64,000 bases of DNA from Camellia lanceoleosa (Eukaryota > Streptophyta > Magnoliopsida > Ericales > Theaceae), in assembly GCA_025200525.1 (NCBI GenBank), contig CM045770.1, positions 87,568,084 through 87,632,083 of the forward strand, written 5' to 3'. Shown here piece after piece: positions 1-11,215 of the stretch (position 1 is its first letter; the number at the start of each line of letters is the position of its first letter). The notes under the pieces were generated by a model that had not been told where the DNA came from, ran no database searches, and was given only the letters and a program-made list of their open reading frames with translations. The position numbers and the translations under genes were made by a program.

Positions 1-120
1 AAAAGCAACAGATCCAGTGATGGTGACTCTGTTCAGAGCGGCGACACTAATAGGAGTGGTCGATCGACCAACATTGGAAGCGATTGATGACGGAGTCATA
101 GCGGTGACGGTGGGAGTCAT
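1..120 (-). CDS. Possible N-terminus of a host gene running off the left edge
   Basis: On the minus strand an ATG at 120 opens 40 codons without a stop to the window edge. The peptide starts MTPTVTAMTPSSIASNVG. It is rich in Ser/Thr/Ala, has scattered Arg and no acidic residues, which is the composition of a plastid or mitochondrial transit peptide. The bases upstream of the ATG (about 121-205) are pyrimidine-rich on the minus strand, with CTCT and CTGTCT runs, as in many plant 5'UTRs. A second in-frame Met is at codon 8. No domain is visible because the rest lies outside the window. It could equally be a chance open frame. I call it only because leader and peptide composition agree. Confidence 0.3.
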   Translation of the reverse strand, partial: MTPTVTAMTPSSIASNVGRSTTPISVAALNRVTITGSVAF

Positions 121-414
121 GGACGAAGCGATGATAGATCCAACCACAGAGACAGAGACAGAGACAGACGATGGGGGAGAAGAGTGAGAGATAGAGAGAA
201 TGGAATAAAATAATTATAATAATTATGGATGAATTAAAAAGTGACACGTTTATCAAATAAGTATAAAAAGTTAACAGAAATAGACGGAGGGTCAAGACTG
301 GGACACGGGTAAAAATTCAGGATTTAAATTGTTAAAATTAAAATTTTGGGGTTTAATGTGAAAAACACGCCAAACTCTGGGGGTTTTTTTTTTTGTAATT
401 TCCCCTAAAAAAAA

Positions 415-735
415 TTTTAAGAACTGACCCACTTTTTAAACTATGGAAAATTAACTTACTTTTTGAAATCACATTTTGAAAATAAGATTTTGAAATTGAA
501 ATTGCATTTTCAACATACAATTTCACCTGAAATCGCATGTTAAAAATGTAATTTATGATGACATGGACTTCACTTTTTGAAATTACATTTTCAACATGCA
601 ATTTCAAGGTGAAATTGCATGTTGAAAATGCAATTTCAATTTCAAAATCCCATTTTCAAAATGCGATATCAAAAACCAGGTTAATTTCCCAACCAGTTTG
701 AAAAGTGAGTCAATTCTCTAAACTGTTTTTTTTTA
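415..735. repeat. Foldback (palindromic) repeat element
   Basis: A 27-nt arm at 579-605 is followed by a 5-nt loop and its reverse complement at 611-637, with one mismatch. A second, more diverged palindrome of the same unit lies at about 498-555. The flanks (about 421-460 and 690-727) also match as inverted arms, so the whole stretch folds on itself. This is the structure of a MITE or foldback element. I found no clear target-site duplication and no coding capacity. Confidence 0.55.
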
Positions 736-982
736 GAATATTAAAAAAAAAAACTCTCACTTGTGGTGTTGTACAATTTTTCAATGAGTGTTGTTATTAA
801 CACTTATTTAATTTCTTTAAACTTTTAATTTTTATCCTTTATTATTTTAATTATATTATAAAGTAAAATTATATTAAAGATAATTTTTAATAGAACGCTC
901 ATCCATCAAATGAAAATAATTAGAATGACACTATAATATTGTACACTCACTTCCATCTTCATCTATACATATTCCTTACAAA
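736..982. other. AT-rich intergenic sequence
   Basis: Low-complexity AT-rich sequence between the foldback repeat and the hAT element. Positions 975-982 (CTTACAAA) are the left target-site duplication of the hAT element that follows. I see nothing else. Confidence 0.6.
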
Positions 983-3214
983 CAGGGATGGACTGGGGGC
1001 TGGCAAGGGTGACCGTCATCCTAAAGTTTTGAAAAAATACCCTTAGATATAGTAATAAAATTACAAATATTTTTAAATTATATAGGTTCACTAATTTAAA
1101 GTTTTTGCAAAAAATTTAAGAACTGCCACCTCCTAAATTTTGTACTTTTAAAATTTAAAATTTTATTTATTTATTTGATAAATACTAATAATAATAATAA
1201 TAATTTATTTTTAAGTATGATTACTTTTTTATTTTAAATTTAGTAATGTTAAAATAATTGAGAATTTAATTGTTAACTGATTAAGGCCCAAATTTTTAGT
1301 TGTTTGCTTATAATAACTAAATAAAAAAAATGATTACTCAAGAAGATACCAGCCTCAATCATACGTGAGACAAAGAAGAGCCTACCTAAAGCAATACCAT
1401 CATATATTCAAAACAAAGAAGCTTCTCTTCTTTCTCTTATTTCACAACCAAAGGAACCCAAATCATCGTAACCAAGGACCTAAAACAATCTCTCTCTCAT
1501 ACGTCAGGAGTCTTCCAAATGCTCAAGTTCGTGATTCCTCCGGTAGTACTCTCTCTCACATAAGAGTTAAGGTTTATTATTTGGGGAAAAAAGATTGACT
1601 ATGAACTTGGTAATGTTGGTAATAAAACCATTTGTGTAATTCTCACCAACTATTTATACTTTTGTATTACATTTCTATTGTTATGTTAATTTTTTTATTG
1701 TTTACCCATTAAAAATGACACGCCTTTTGTTAAATTAGATTATATTGTTAGTGTGCTTCTTACCTAGTGAGTAACAAAAATTGTCTAATAATTTTTAGGA
1801 TCTTAAATCAAATTGAGTTGAATGTTAGGTGAATTATGGTGAACAAAAAAATTGATTTTCTTTAAGAAAAGAGGCTCTCAAGATATAGAAGTTAATGCAA
1901 CTACAAAACCTTCCACGAGAAGCTTCAATTCCTGAACAACGTCCTTGTAAAGTGCCTAGAATAAAATCCAAAGAAGTTGATACATCTTCTTTGGTAAGGG
2001 ATCCAGGACTACAACCACAAATTTGGATTATTTGATATCTCAACGTGATGAGATTCGACGAGCTTACATCAAATTTAGACTATACAAACCTGACAACCAA
2101 CCTTTTAAAGAGAAGAATGAGTGTCATTTTCTAGCTTCTTGGTACAAGTTATTCCCAAATTGGCTAGAATATTCTCCAACCAAACATTGTGCCTTTTGTC
2201 TTCCTTGCTATCTTTTTACAAAACCGAATGGACACACTACTTTTAGCGCTTTCATTTCTGATGGATTTTCTTCATGGAAGAAAGTCAATAGTAGGAAGAA
2301 TTGTGCTTTCTTAACTCATATGGGAAAGGGTCCTAATTCATCGCACAGAATTACTGTTAAATCTTGCCATGATTTAACAAATCAATCGCAACACATTAAG
2401 AAGATAGTTGAGAAACAAACTTCTCAACAAGTTGCAAAAAACCGTTTGTGGTTGAAGACTACGATAGATGCTATCAAATGGCTTACATTTTAAGCTTGTG
2501 CATTTAGAGGTCGTGATTCAAGTCATGATTCTAATAATCGAGGGAATGTTATTGAATTGTCCTATCTCATCATAATCTTAGTCTACAAAATATTCGTGGT
2601 CAAGGGTATGATGGTGCTAGTAATATGCGTGGAGAGTGGATTGGGTTACAGGCCTTATTTCTTCATGACTATCATTTTATGATATGTTCATTGTTTGCTC
2701 ACCGACTCTAATTAGCATTGGTAGCGATAGCAAGAGAGGTTATACCCGTTGCCTAATTTTTTTCTTATTTGGCTCTTACAATTAATCTATGTGGCTCTTC
2801 TTATAAAAGGCATGATCAATTGAAAGTTGCTCAAGCTAAAGAAATTGTAGCAAAACTTGCCATTGACAAAGTTGAAACTGGTATAGGCAAAAATCAAGTT
2901 AGGACATTGAAACGGGCTAGAGACACTCGATGGGGTTCTCATTTGGGATCTATTTCCAATTTGATAAATATGTTTAGTGCAACTTGTTCAGTCTTAAGTA
3001 ATGTCATCAATAATAGAGCCACCTCTACTCAACGTACAGATATAGATAGAGTTTATGATAAGATTACATCTTTTGAGTTTGTGTTTATCTTACATCTTAT
3101 GAGAGATATTATGGGGACTAATGATGATCTTTGCTAAGCTTTGCAACGTAAATCCCAAGATATATTGAATGGAATGCATCTAGTGTCAACTAGGGTTTCA
3201 AAATCCGCTCAAAT

Positions 3215-3385
3215 CCAGACCGATCGAACCAAACCGAACCGTACAGTTCGGTTCAGTTCTATTAAGAACCAGTTCGGTTTCAGTTCAAGAAATATTAAGA
3301 ACCGTAAAAACGGTTCGATTAATGGATTTTATGAAAAATCACGGCTTGAACCGAACCGAATCAAACCGAACCGAACCGAATTTAA
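3215..3385. repeat. Left subterminal motif array of the inner hAT
   Basis: Many copies of ACCGAACC and its complement GGTTCGGTT are clustered within 200 bp of the left end. A matching but more diverged cluster is at 7060-7200 near the right end, with GGTTTGGTT/AACCGT variants. Clustered subterminal motifs are a known hAT feature, bound by the transposase zinc finger. Confidence 0.6.
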
Positions 3386-3742
3386 AAAAAAAATATATAT
3401 ATATATAATATTTAATAAACAGCAGCAATCCTTCATAAATTCACCTCACGCACATCTCCATTCTTGAGAGAGAACTCGAAGGGTCTCATTTCTTGGCCTC
3501 CAAATTTGTCTCCTCGATTCCATCTTCGTCTCTTCGTTTCTCTCACACTCTCCTCTTATTTGAATACTGCAACCTACATCATACCAGTCATGCCATCAAC
3601 CATCTTTATCCCTCTCAATCTCATCACTACACTACCTTCCACCATTGTTACTGTTAGGACCTCCAGATTTGACCAACTATCTCTTTTAGTATATGATCTT
3701 GCCACCAACAACTTTTGAATACCACCGGCTATTCACTATTGC

Positions 3743-4270
3743 ACAATCGCAGCCCTACCTCGTCTTATTCTACAAGATCAGTGAGTAATTTTTTCATTTT
3801 TGTGTTAGGTTTTTTTTTTTTAAATATATATATTTTGCTTTTCCGTTCTTATTTAGATTTTTAATTTAATTATTTTGAAAGATTTATTTTTGTTTAGGGT
3901 TTTTGTTAACAATTTGATTTAGGTATTTTTTTTTATGCACTTTATGTTTATGATTTTATCTAGGGATTTTTTATCTTAGAGAAATTTCAAGCTAAGGCGT
4001 TTCACTTTTGAACAATCGCAGCCCTACCTCGTCTTATTCTACGAGATCAGTGAGTAATTTTTTCATTTTTGTGTTAGGTTTTTTTTAAAAAAATATATAT
4101 ATTTTGCTTTCCCGTTCTGATTTAGATTTTTAATTTAATTGTTTTGAAAGATTTATTTTTGTTTAGGGTTTTTGTTAACAATTTGATTTAGGTATTTTTT
4201 TATGCACTTTACGTTTATGATTTTATCGAGGGATTTTTATCTTAGAGATTTTTCAAGCTAAGGCGTTTTT
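3743..4270 (+). repeat. Tandem duplication (269-bp period) in the inner hAT leader
   Basis: The sequence from 3743 (ACAATCGCAGCCCTACC) recurs at 4012, and the two copies remain alignable to the GCTAAGGCGTTT stretch near 4255-4266. Each copy carries a GATCAGTGAGTAATTTT segment that resembles a splice donor. It lies upstream of the transposase ATG, so it probably duplicated part of a leader exon and intron. Confidence 0.8.
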
Positions 4271-4379
4271 GATTTTTTAGGGATTTTTGAAGTTTAGGGA
4301 TTTTGTAAATTAGGGATTTTTTGGGGATTATTATACATTCTTTCATTTAATATATTTGTGTATTTGTGTTTCTTGTTAG

Positions 4380-6478
4380 ATGTCAAGTGTTAAAGAGATT
4401 GCAAATCCTGATAACAGTAGCACCCCTATGGAGCATAAACTTGATGTTTCTATGTCTTCCTCTAAGATTAAGGTACGTCATCCTAAAGAAAAGAGTCAGA
4501 AAGGTTTAGAGGTTTGGCTTCATTTCACTAAAATTTATAAGGAAGGGTGCAAGAAACCTAAAGGGGCTACATGTAATTACTGTCATAACACTTATGCATG
4601 TTAAGTGAGAATGGGACTAGTACTTTGAGAAAACATGTTGCCAATTGCTCGAAGTGCTGTTATAATCATGAGATGAAGAAACAAAAAACTTTGTCATTTC
4701 AGTCAATTAAAGAAGAAGGTTCTGAAAATGGTCTTGGACTGTGGAAATTTGAACAAGATGCATGCAAAGATGCACTTGCTCAAATGATAGTCAAAGATGA
4801 GTTGCCTTTTAGGTTTGTTGAGCGTGAAGGTCTTCGTCACTTTTGTAGTGTGATGCAACCTAATTTCAGAAAACTTTCACGCATTATAGTGGCAAGGGAT
4901 TGTGTGGCATTGTTTAGTAATGAGAAAAAGAAATTGAGGAATTTGTTCATGAAATCACATCAAAGAATTTGTCTCACTACTGATTCATGGACTTCCCTAC
5001 AAAATGTTTCCTACATGTGCCTCACAGCACATTTCATCGAGCAGGATCGAAATTACACAAAAGAATTTTAAACTTTTGTGTAATATCTAGCCACAAAGGC
5101 GAGGCAATTAGGAGGGCAGTAGAGGCATGCTTGATTGATTGGGGTATAGAGAAATTGTGCACACTAATTGTTGATAATGCAAGTGCTAATGATGTTGCAC
5201 TTGCATATTTGAAGAGAAAGTTCTCTAAAAAGAGTGATGCCTTTATTTTAAAAGGTGAGTTTTTTCACATGAGGTGTTGTGCCCATATCATTAATTTAAT
5301 TGTGAAAGATGGCTTGAATGAAATCAAAAGGTCGGTAACTTGAATTCGTAATGCTGTGAAGTATGTTAGAAGTTCTCCTCAAAGAGAGCAACGTTTCAAG
5401 TCATATGTAGAAAAGGAGAGGATTAATCATAAGAGTTCTTTGTGAAACACGGTGGAACTCTATTTTTCTCATGTTAAATACTGCACTAAAGTTTCAAAAA
5501 GCTTTTGAAAGATTAGAAGATCAGGATCCACATTTTTGCTTAGAACTTAATGATATACCTCTTACCACCAAAGATTGGGATAATGCTAGGCATTTTACTT
5601 CATTTTTGGAAAAATTCTATGATGCCATTGTTTATTTGTCTGGTTCTTTGTATGTTACTTCTACTATGTATTTTATTGAAGTTTGTGCAATTGAGGGTTT
5701 CTTATCTAAATGTGCAAAGAGTTTGGATCTTTCTTTAAATGTAATGGCTATGAAAATGAAGAGCAAGTTTGATAAGTATTAGGGAAAAATTGAAAAAGTG
5801 AACATATTGTTGTTGATTTCTATTGTGTTGGATCCCCGTTGTAAGTTGAGATATGTTAGTTTTTGTTACTCTGAACCTTATGAAGCTGCCATTGTGACAG
5901 AGCTTACAAAAAAGGTAAGAGAGGCATTGAATCAAATTTATGATGAGTATCAAAAGCTTGAATTTGGAATGTGTTCTTCTAGCCAAACTTGTGTTGAAGT
6001 TGATCAACCAATTAGTGGAGCAAGTAAATGCTTAGTGACTCTCAAATCAAAGTTACAAAAACATTTGGCACAAGAAGAATGTGATAGTGGAAAGACATAA
6101 GTGGATAAATATTTGGAAGATGCTTGTGAAAAGGAAGGCCCAAACTCACATTTTGAAATTTTGAATTGGTGGAAGGTGAATTCCTCTAGATATAAAATTC
6201 TTTATCAAGTTGCCCGGGATATTTTGGCCATTCCCGTATCCACTGTTGCCTCAGAGGCTGCCTTTAGTACAGGAGGTCGTGTCATTGACCAATTTCGTAG
6301 TTCTCTTACTCCTAAGCTTGTAGAATGTTTGATTTGTTTGCAAGATTGGTTGCGTGCTTCACCACTCCTACTTGAAGTGGAAGAAAATATTACGGACATT
6401 GAAGAACTCGAACAAGGTAATATTAATTTGGTATTTTGTTATGAAATTTATTTTCATGTATTGTGTACTTCATTTTAA
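4380..6478 (+). pseudogene. Ac-like hAT transposase pseudogene with BED zinc finger and hATC domain
   Basis: The ATG at 4380 opens a BED-finger region (VWLHFTKIYKEG, then CNYCHNTY and LRKHVANC). The frame shifts near 4600 between the two halves of the finger. A conserved middle region follows (LTTDSWTSLQN near 4975, TLIVDNASANDV near 5160, RCCAHIINLIVKDG near 5275), with a further frameshift near 5050, a TGA near 5341 and another shift near 5460. A Trp codon position reads TAG at 5780 and a stop replaces a sense codon near 6098. The C-terminal hATC dimerisation domain at about 6150-6350 is well kept (NWWKVNSSRYKILYQVARDI, then VASEAAFSTGGRV). This is the RICESLEEPER/DAYSLEEPER-like plant hAT family. 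With at least five lesions it is not functional. Confidence 0.88.
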
Positions 6479-7059
6479 ATTAATGTTATCATTTTTTGCA
6501 ATTTCAATTCTAAATGTTATGTCTCTGAATGTGATTACTGACTAATGGAGGATGATTTGGCTTTTGGAAAGTTAGAAAAGACCATTGTTATTGGTTTTGT
6601 TGCTGTAGTTGGTTTTGTTGCTAGGCTGTTAATGTTGCTAGTTGCTGTTAATGTTTCCATTTTGTTGCTGCTGGAAACTTGGAATGCTCTCTTTTGGAAA
6701 CTTAGTAATGCTCTCTTTTGGTTGTTGTATTTGCATCAATATTGTTTAACTTGTCTTGTGTTTTGCCTATTTTTTATTTGGAAAAGTTTCTATTGACTAT
6801 TTACAATGTTTAGAATGTGTTTAAATGCTTTTGGATGATTGCATGATTTCAAATTTCAATGGTATGTAATGGTTATTATCATATCAAGTTTTGTTTTTAT
6901 TAATTAGTTTTTTGTAATTTTACTAATATTAGGATGATATAGATATGCAATGTTGAGTAATGCCTTAATATTATTAGTTTTTATCATGAGTTAAATGTAA
7001 TCAGCTTGAGTAATTATTTTGCTAATATTAACAATTTATTCTTGTAAATAGAAATTTTT
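6479..7059. other. 3' non-coding part of the inner hAT
   Basis: AT-rich sequence after the hATC domain. A GTAATATT at 6418 could be a splice donor for a short last exon near 6545, but I cannot support one. Nothing else is recognised before the right subterminal repeats. Confidence 0.4.
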
Positions 7060-7390
7060 GGAACCGTGAACTAAACCGCAACCGAACTGTTATTTTGGTT
7101 TGGTTGTGATCTGGTTTTACAACTGTAATGGTTTGGTTTGGTTTTCAAAATCACAAAACCGTTAGGATCGATTTGGTTCTTGGATTTTCTCAGAATTGAA
7201 CCAATCTGGATTGTGTACACCACTAGTGTCAACTACAAAAGCATTTGTTCAAAAATATAGAAAAGATGGATAGATTCCTTTGTTGGAGAATGTTCAACTA
7301 TTTTGTAGAAAATATGACATAGATATTCCTGATATGAGTGGACGTTACACATCTAGTAGAGGTCGTGCTTGTCAACAAAAAGATCACATT

Positions 7391-7805
7391 CAAAGGTGTT
7401 TGGTTTCGCTTCAATTTAGGTTTTTGCAAATTGAGTTTTTTGTTTTTCGTATTTTTTGTTTTTAGTGAATATTTTTAAAATTTTAAGCAATTTTTTTATT
7501 TATTTTTTATTTTTTAGATGCATGTTACTTAGATGTATCTAAATAGTAAAATATTTGTGAAAAATTATTTTAAAATATTAATAAGTACACAAAAATATGA
7601 AAAATGTACTGAATTTTTGTATGTTAGCATTTAGTGTATTTTTTAAAGATTTTTTTCACAAATATTATACTTTTTAAGTGTATTTATGTTAGGTGTGTCT
7701 AATTTTTTTTTTAAATGCTTAAAATATTAAAAAAATTCATTAAAAACACTAAAATACGGAAAATAAAGAAATAGAATTTTCTGAAAACTAGAACCAAACG
7801 AAGTG
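7391..7805. mobile_element. Foldback MITE inside the outer hAT
   Basis: The insertion is defined by restoring the host reading frame: the outer transposase reads continuously when 7391-7808 is removed, with ATT (7388-7390 and 7806-7808) as a 3-bp target duplication. The ends are inverted (GTGTTTGGTTTC near 7396 against GAACCAAACGAAG near 7791). Interior arms also pair, for example AAATATTTGTGAAAAAT near 7549 with its complement near 7650. There is no coding capacity. The 3-bp duplication and GTTTGGTT termini suggest a Tourist/Harbinger-like MITE, but the duplication is ATT rather than the usual TTA/TAA. Confidence 0.7.
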
Positions 7806-8620
7806 ATTACTATTGAGCATCATTTTCGGATTGATATTTTTACAATTATATGTGATTCTCAATTGCAAAAATTAAACAACAGATTCAAAGAAGATGTGAT
7901 GGAATTACTTATTCTTAGCTCTACTTTTGATCCTAGGGTTGATTACAGTTCATTCAAAATTGTAATGACTTTACAAATCAATTTTATCGTAATGACTTTA
8001 CAAAGCAAGAAAAAATACATTTGAAATTCCAGTTGCAAAACTACGAGATTGACATCCTTAAACATCCCGAGTTTCAGTAGTTGTTGACAATTTCTGACTT
8101 GTACCAAATGTTGGTAAAAACAAGGAAGTTAACTATTTATCCTCTTGTCGATAGATTAATTCGTCTTGTTCTAACTTTACTAGTTTCTATGACGACAACA
8201 GAACATGCATTTTCGGCCATGAAAATTGTAAAGACTAGATTGTGCAAACGATGGAGAATGATTTTCTTTCAAGCTACATGTTAACATATGTTGAGAAAGA
8301 CATTGCTCGAGATTTGGATGTAGATTCCATCATAGATGTTTTTTATATTATGAATGAACGCCGAGCACAACTTTAAATGCCTAAGTAGATATGTAGAGCA
8401 AATAGTTGGTTTTTTGAAAATTAATATGGATTTACTAGAACATGTCCAATTGTATTTTGATAATATTTTGTAATTATATATGATGAATTAAAACATCTAA
8501 TAATATATTTTTGTGATATTTGGGTAGAAATTGATATTGTATATCACATGCTCATTACAAATTTTTTGATTACATATACACTCGCCTCTAGACATTAGAA
8601 TCTGCGTCATTGCTTACAAA

Positions 8621-11215
8621 CCTAAACCCTAGTTGTATTCTTCTTCATCACCATCTTAAATCCACGATTCATCTTCACGAAAAATTTGAAACCACCTAAT
8701 CAATTAATGTTTTGTTTAGTAGTTTCAAATACGTTCGATATTTCAAGTCAGTTAACATTGCAAACAATCTTATTAAGTCGTTTTCACCATTTGTTGATAC
8801 TTATAGAATAATGGAGGATGATGACAACAATTACGAGATTGGCATTGCATTGGTAAGTTCATCTATCTTGCATTTATGATTCTAGATCGCTTTCGCTTTA
8901 ATCGGTTTGCCAACGCTAAGGTTCGCTCAAGAATACAAAGGTTGAATAGAAACATTTGTTGGGCAATCTTCACTGTATTTAAATAAATAAAATTCTGTTG
9001 TGTACTAAACAACAATCAGAATTTAAAGAAATAAAGAAAATGAGAGAAATTTGTTTGATTACAAAAATCAAACTCAAAATAAAAATAAAATAAAACAAAT
9101 AAAAGTATTTTATTTTGTTCCAAAAACAAAATTAAAATCTGATTTTAATAAACAAATAAAGAAAATGAAAAATAATTTAATCAACTTACTTGGTTAAATA
9201 CTTGGAATAACTTTCGATCAAGTCCAAGGTTGAACACTGTGTCCTTAAGACAGATTCGCCCTCTCCAAGGTGCTTTTAACTTGGACGCCTATCTCCCGTG
9301 ATGAAATGATCTTATCAACAATTAAATGCAAAGACTACAATTTAATTGTTCGTCGAACACACTAAGTGTTTACACTCTTTCTTTCGTAAATAATATGCAG
9401 AATATGGCGTAGATTTAAAGCAAGAGAAGGAATAAAAATTGATGTAATTATCCAAATGGGAGGTCGGTCTATTTATAGATGTTAAGGTGGTGAGGATTTG
9501 AATTGAACAGTATGAAACTGTTGGGTTTGAATTTCAACAGTTTGAATTGTTGTTAATTATTCAAACAGATAAAAATAGGAAGGGCCTGCTTGGATGAACC
9601 AAAATGCCAAACCAGCTTTAATTGCTTGAAACGGAAGGGCCCTGCTTGGATGAGAAAATCCAAAAGCTTTATTTGAATTAAATTCAAATGTTTTTGGCCC
9701 AAAAGATTAGTATTGGCTCAAGCCTCAACACACCACACCAAGCCTCACCCATGACCGGACGGACGGATGGGCGGCATGCTGCTGTGGCAGTGATTTTGGG
9801 TCCAATGGGTCTAGCCCATTTTGCCCATAACCTCTCCTCTAAAACACTTGGTACCCTTGGGGCACACCCCAAGTATCAAACCCAAGCCTTATAAACCCTC
9901 TCAAAACCTCCCATCAAATCAATGTGGGACAAGCCTTATACATACCTTTAAGGAATTTCCACCAAAACTCCATTTCCATGGAGCATACTTTGCTTCAATT
10001 TCCCATTCACTTGGTAATGGTTTTGAACAACCAAATATACCACGTGAATCACAACGCTGCATAGAACGCTGCTTATCACTTTGACCCGTGTAAATCGATG
10101 CACGGGGCCCACCTAAAAATTAGACCAAACTTAGGAAAAAATTCTGGTTTTACCCAGAATTTTATAACCATTTCCAACAACATTTAGTTCAGTAATACAG
10201 TTCTAAACATAAACATTTTGTTCAGCACTAGAATGCCGAACGGTTTCATTTTGTAGGATTTTTCTCCTATTTTTATTTTTTTTGATGGTTTTTTCCTCTA
10301 AACCCCCCTGTATCGAGGGTTTTATCCCCAAAAAAACAACAACAAAAATAATATGTAATGGGGTGTAGACATCCCATATTTGACCGCTTTTAAGACTTAG
10401 GCGCCACTGATTGTTCACCCAATAATGATTTGTACGCTTGTCTAAATGCTTGACTTCCTCAACAAGAAACCCAATTTTGAGCCACAAAAAACCTATAAAC
10501 CTTGTGCCTTGACCATCCAAGGGACCAGCAGACCCACTAGTGGCCTGCCCACTTGTGTAAAAACTCAGATATTTTTGCCAACAACCTCCACAGATGCATG
10601 CACTGCCTTAGCTGTATCTGTATGGATATTTTCGAGTTAGTCTCATACAGTTCTATATATAGATGACTCTCTCTCAAAAATTAGGATTAGAAAAATTTTA
10701 GAGAGCAAAGTTTTGGAAAATATTTCTCTATATTTCTCTCTCTTGCAACTTGTATACCTTTTGCCTAGACACTCCAAACCAAACTTTGAGGGTTATTTAC
10801 TAAGGTGTCTGAGCTTGCATTTTAAGCTCTTGAAGGTGTGAAATTAGTGGTTTGTGATTCAAAGGGTTATTCCTCTTCAAGAGGTATAACTCCAAGCTTC
10901 TTTCCCTTATTCATTGATCATCATGTATTGTTGTGTTTGTACTGTTTTTCACCTATATTTATGGGATAAACTTATGGTTTAAGGCCATTAAAGGTAGAAT
11001 GGTGGATCACCCTTCTTTGAACCTTGTTTCTTAGGCCTTTACCTTTGTGTTTCCCATCTTTTAATTATCTATTTTTGAGCTTTTAAATACTGATTTTCAA
11101 ATGTTTGTTCAGAGGCTAAAATGTGGTTTTGAAGTTCCAAAAATGGAGGGGGTTAGCCTTCCCTCTTTTGGCTTGTTTACTAGCTTAATTACACCATTAT
11201 TTTAGCTTGCTTTTG
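8621..11215. other. Intergenic region, no convincing gene
   Basis: AT-rich. Just right of the hAT end, CTAAACCCTAG at 8621-8631 is a telo-box-like motif of the kind found in plant leaders. About 190 bp further on, an ATG at 8811 opens 14 codons ending at a GTAAGT-type donor near 8853. This could be a relic first exon, but I find no second exon. Around 9570-9650 there is a short duplication of an AGGGCCCTGCTTGGATGA segment. The stretch 10600-10950 (TATATATAG near 10657 and a CT-rich leader) could be an LTR fragment but has no partner copy here. Confidence 0.3.

Larger units (their letters stand above)
3191..7225 (+). mobile_element. Inner hAT transposon (Ac-like, BED finger), nested in the outer hAT
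   Basis: It starts TAGGGTTTC at 3191 and ends GTGTACACCACTA at 7225. It is bounded by a perfect 8-bp target duplication GTGTCAAC (3183-3190 and 7226-7233). The insertion interrupts the outer transposase coding frame, which dates it as younger than the outer element. Subterminal regions (about 3215-3385 and 7060-7200) are packed with ACCGAACC/GGTTCGGTT-type repeats in both orientations, as expected for transposase binding sites near hAT ends. Total length is 4035 bp. The coding region is broken, so the copy is non-autonomous. Confidence 0.9.
2023..8376 (+). pseudogene. TTF-type zinc finger hAT transposase pseudogene, split by two insertions
   Basis: Recognisable pieces lie in order on one strand. 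At 2023-2493 is a TTF-type zinc-finger segment with NWLEYSPTKHCAFCLPCYLF, typical of ZMYM1-like plant hAT transposases. At 2769-3182 is a DUF4371-like core containing RDTRWGSH. At 7226-7390 and 7806-8035 the core continues. At 8081-8376 is a hATC dimerisation remnant (TTTEHAFSAMKIVKTRL) ending at a TAA. The reading frame is continuous across the inner hAT insertion: residues before 3190 join those after 7226 once one target duplication is removed. It also joins across the MITE at 7390/7809. Internal stops and frameshifts are present even without the insertions, for example around 2494 and 7269. It would have catalysed cut-and-paste transposition and cannot now. Confidence 0.75.
983..8612 (+). 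mobile_element. Outer hAT transposon (TTF-zinc-finger/DUF4371 type), degenerate and multiply interrupted
   Basis: The element begins CAGGGATGGAC at 983 and ends GCGTCATTG at 8612. It is flanked by the perfect 8-bp direct repeat CTTACAAA (975-982 and 8613-8620), the target-duplication size of hAT elements. The terminal inverted repeats are weak: both ends start CA on their own strand and agree at only about half of the first 12 bases. Removing the two later insertions (3191-7225 and 7391-7805) leaves roughly 3.2 kb, a normal size for this family. The transposase inside is a pseudogene, so the element is dead. The boundary call rests mainly on the target duplication. Confidence 0.7.

Noticed and set aside
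3464..3718. 84-codon frame before the inner hAT transposase
   Set aside because: Leader sequence with no similarity to transposase. It is followed directly by the duplicated intron-like region.
9684..10084. Overlapping open frames on both strands near 9.7-10.1 kb
   Set aside because: Locally higher GC gives chance open frames. No domain, leader or repeat partner was found.
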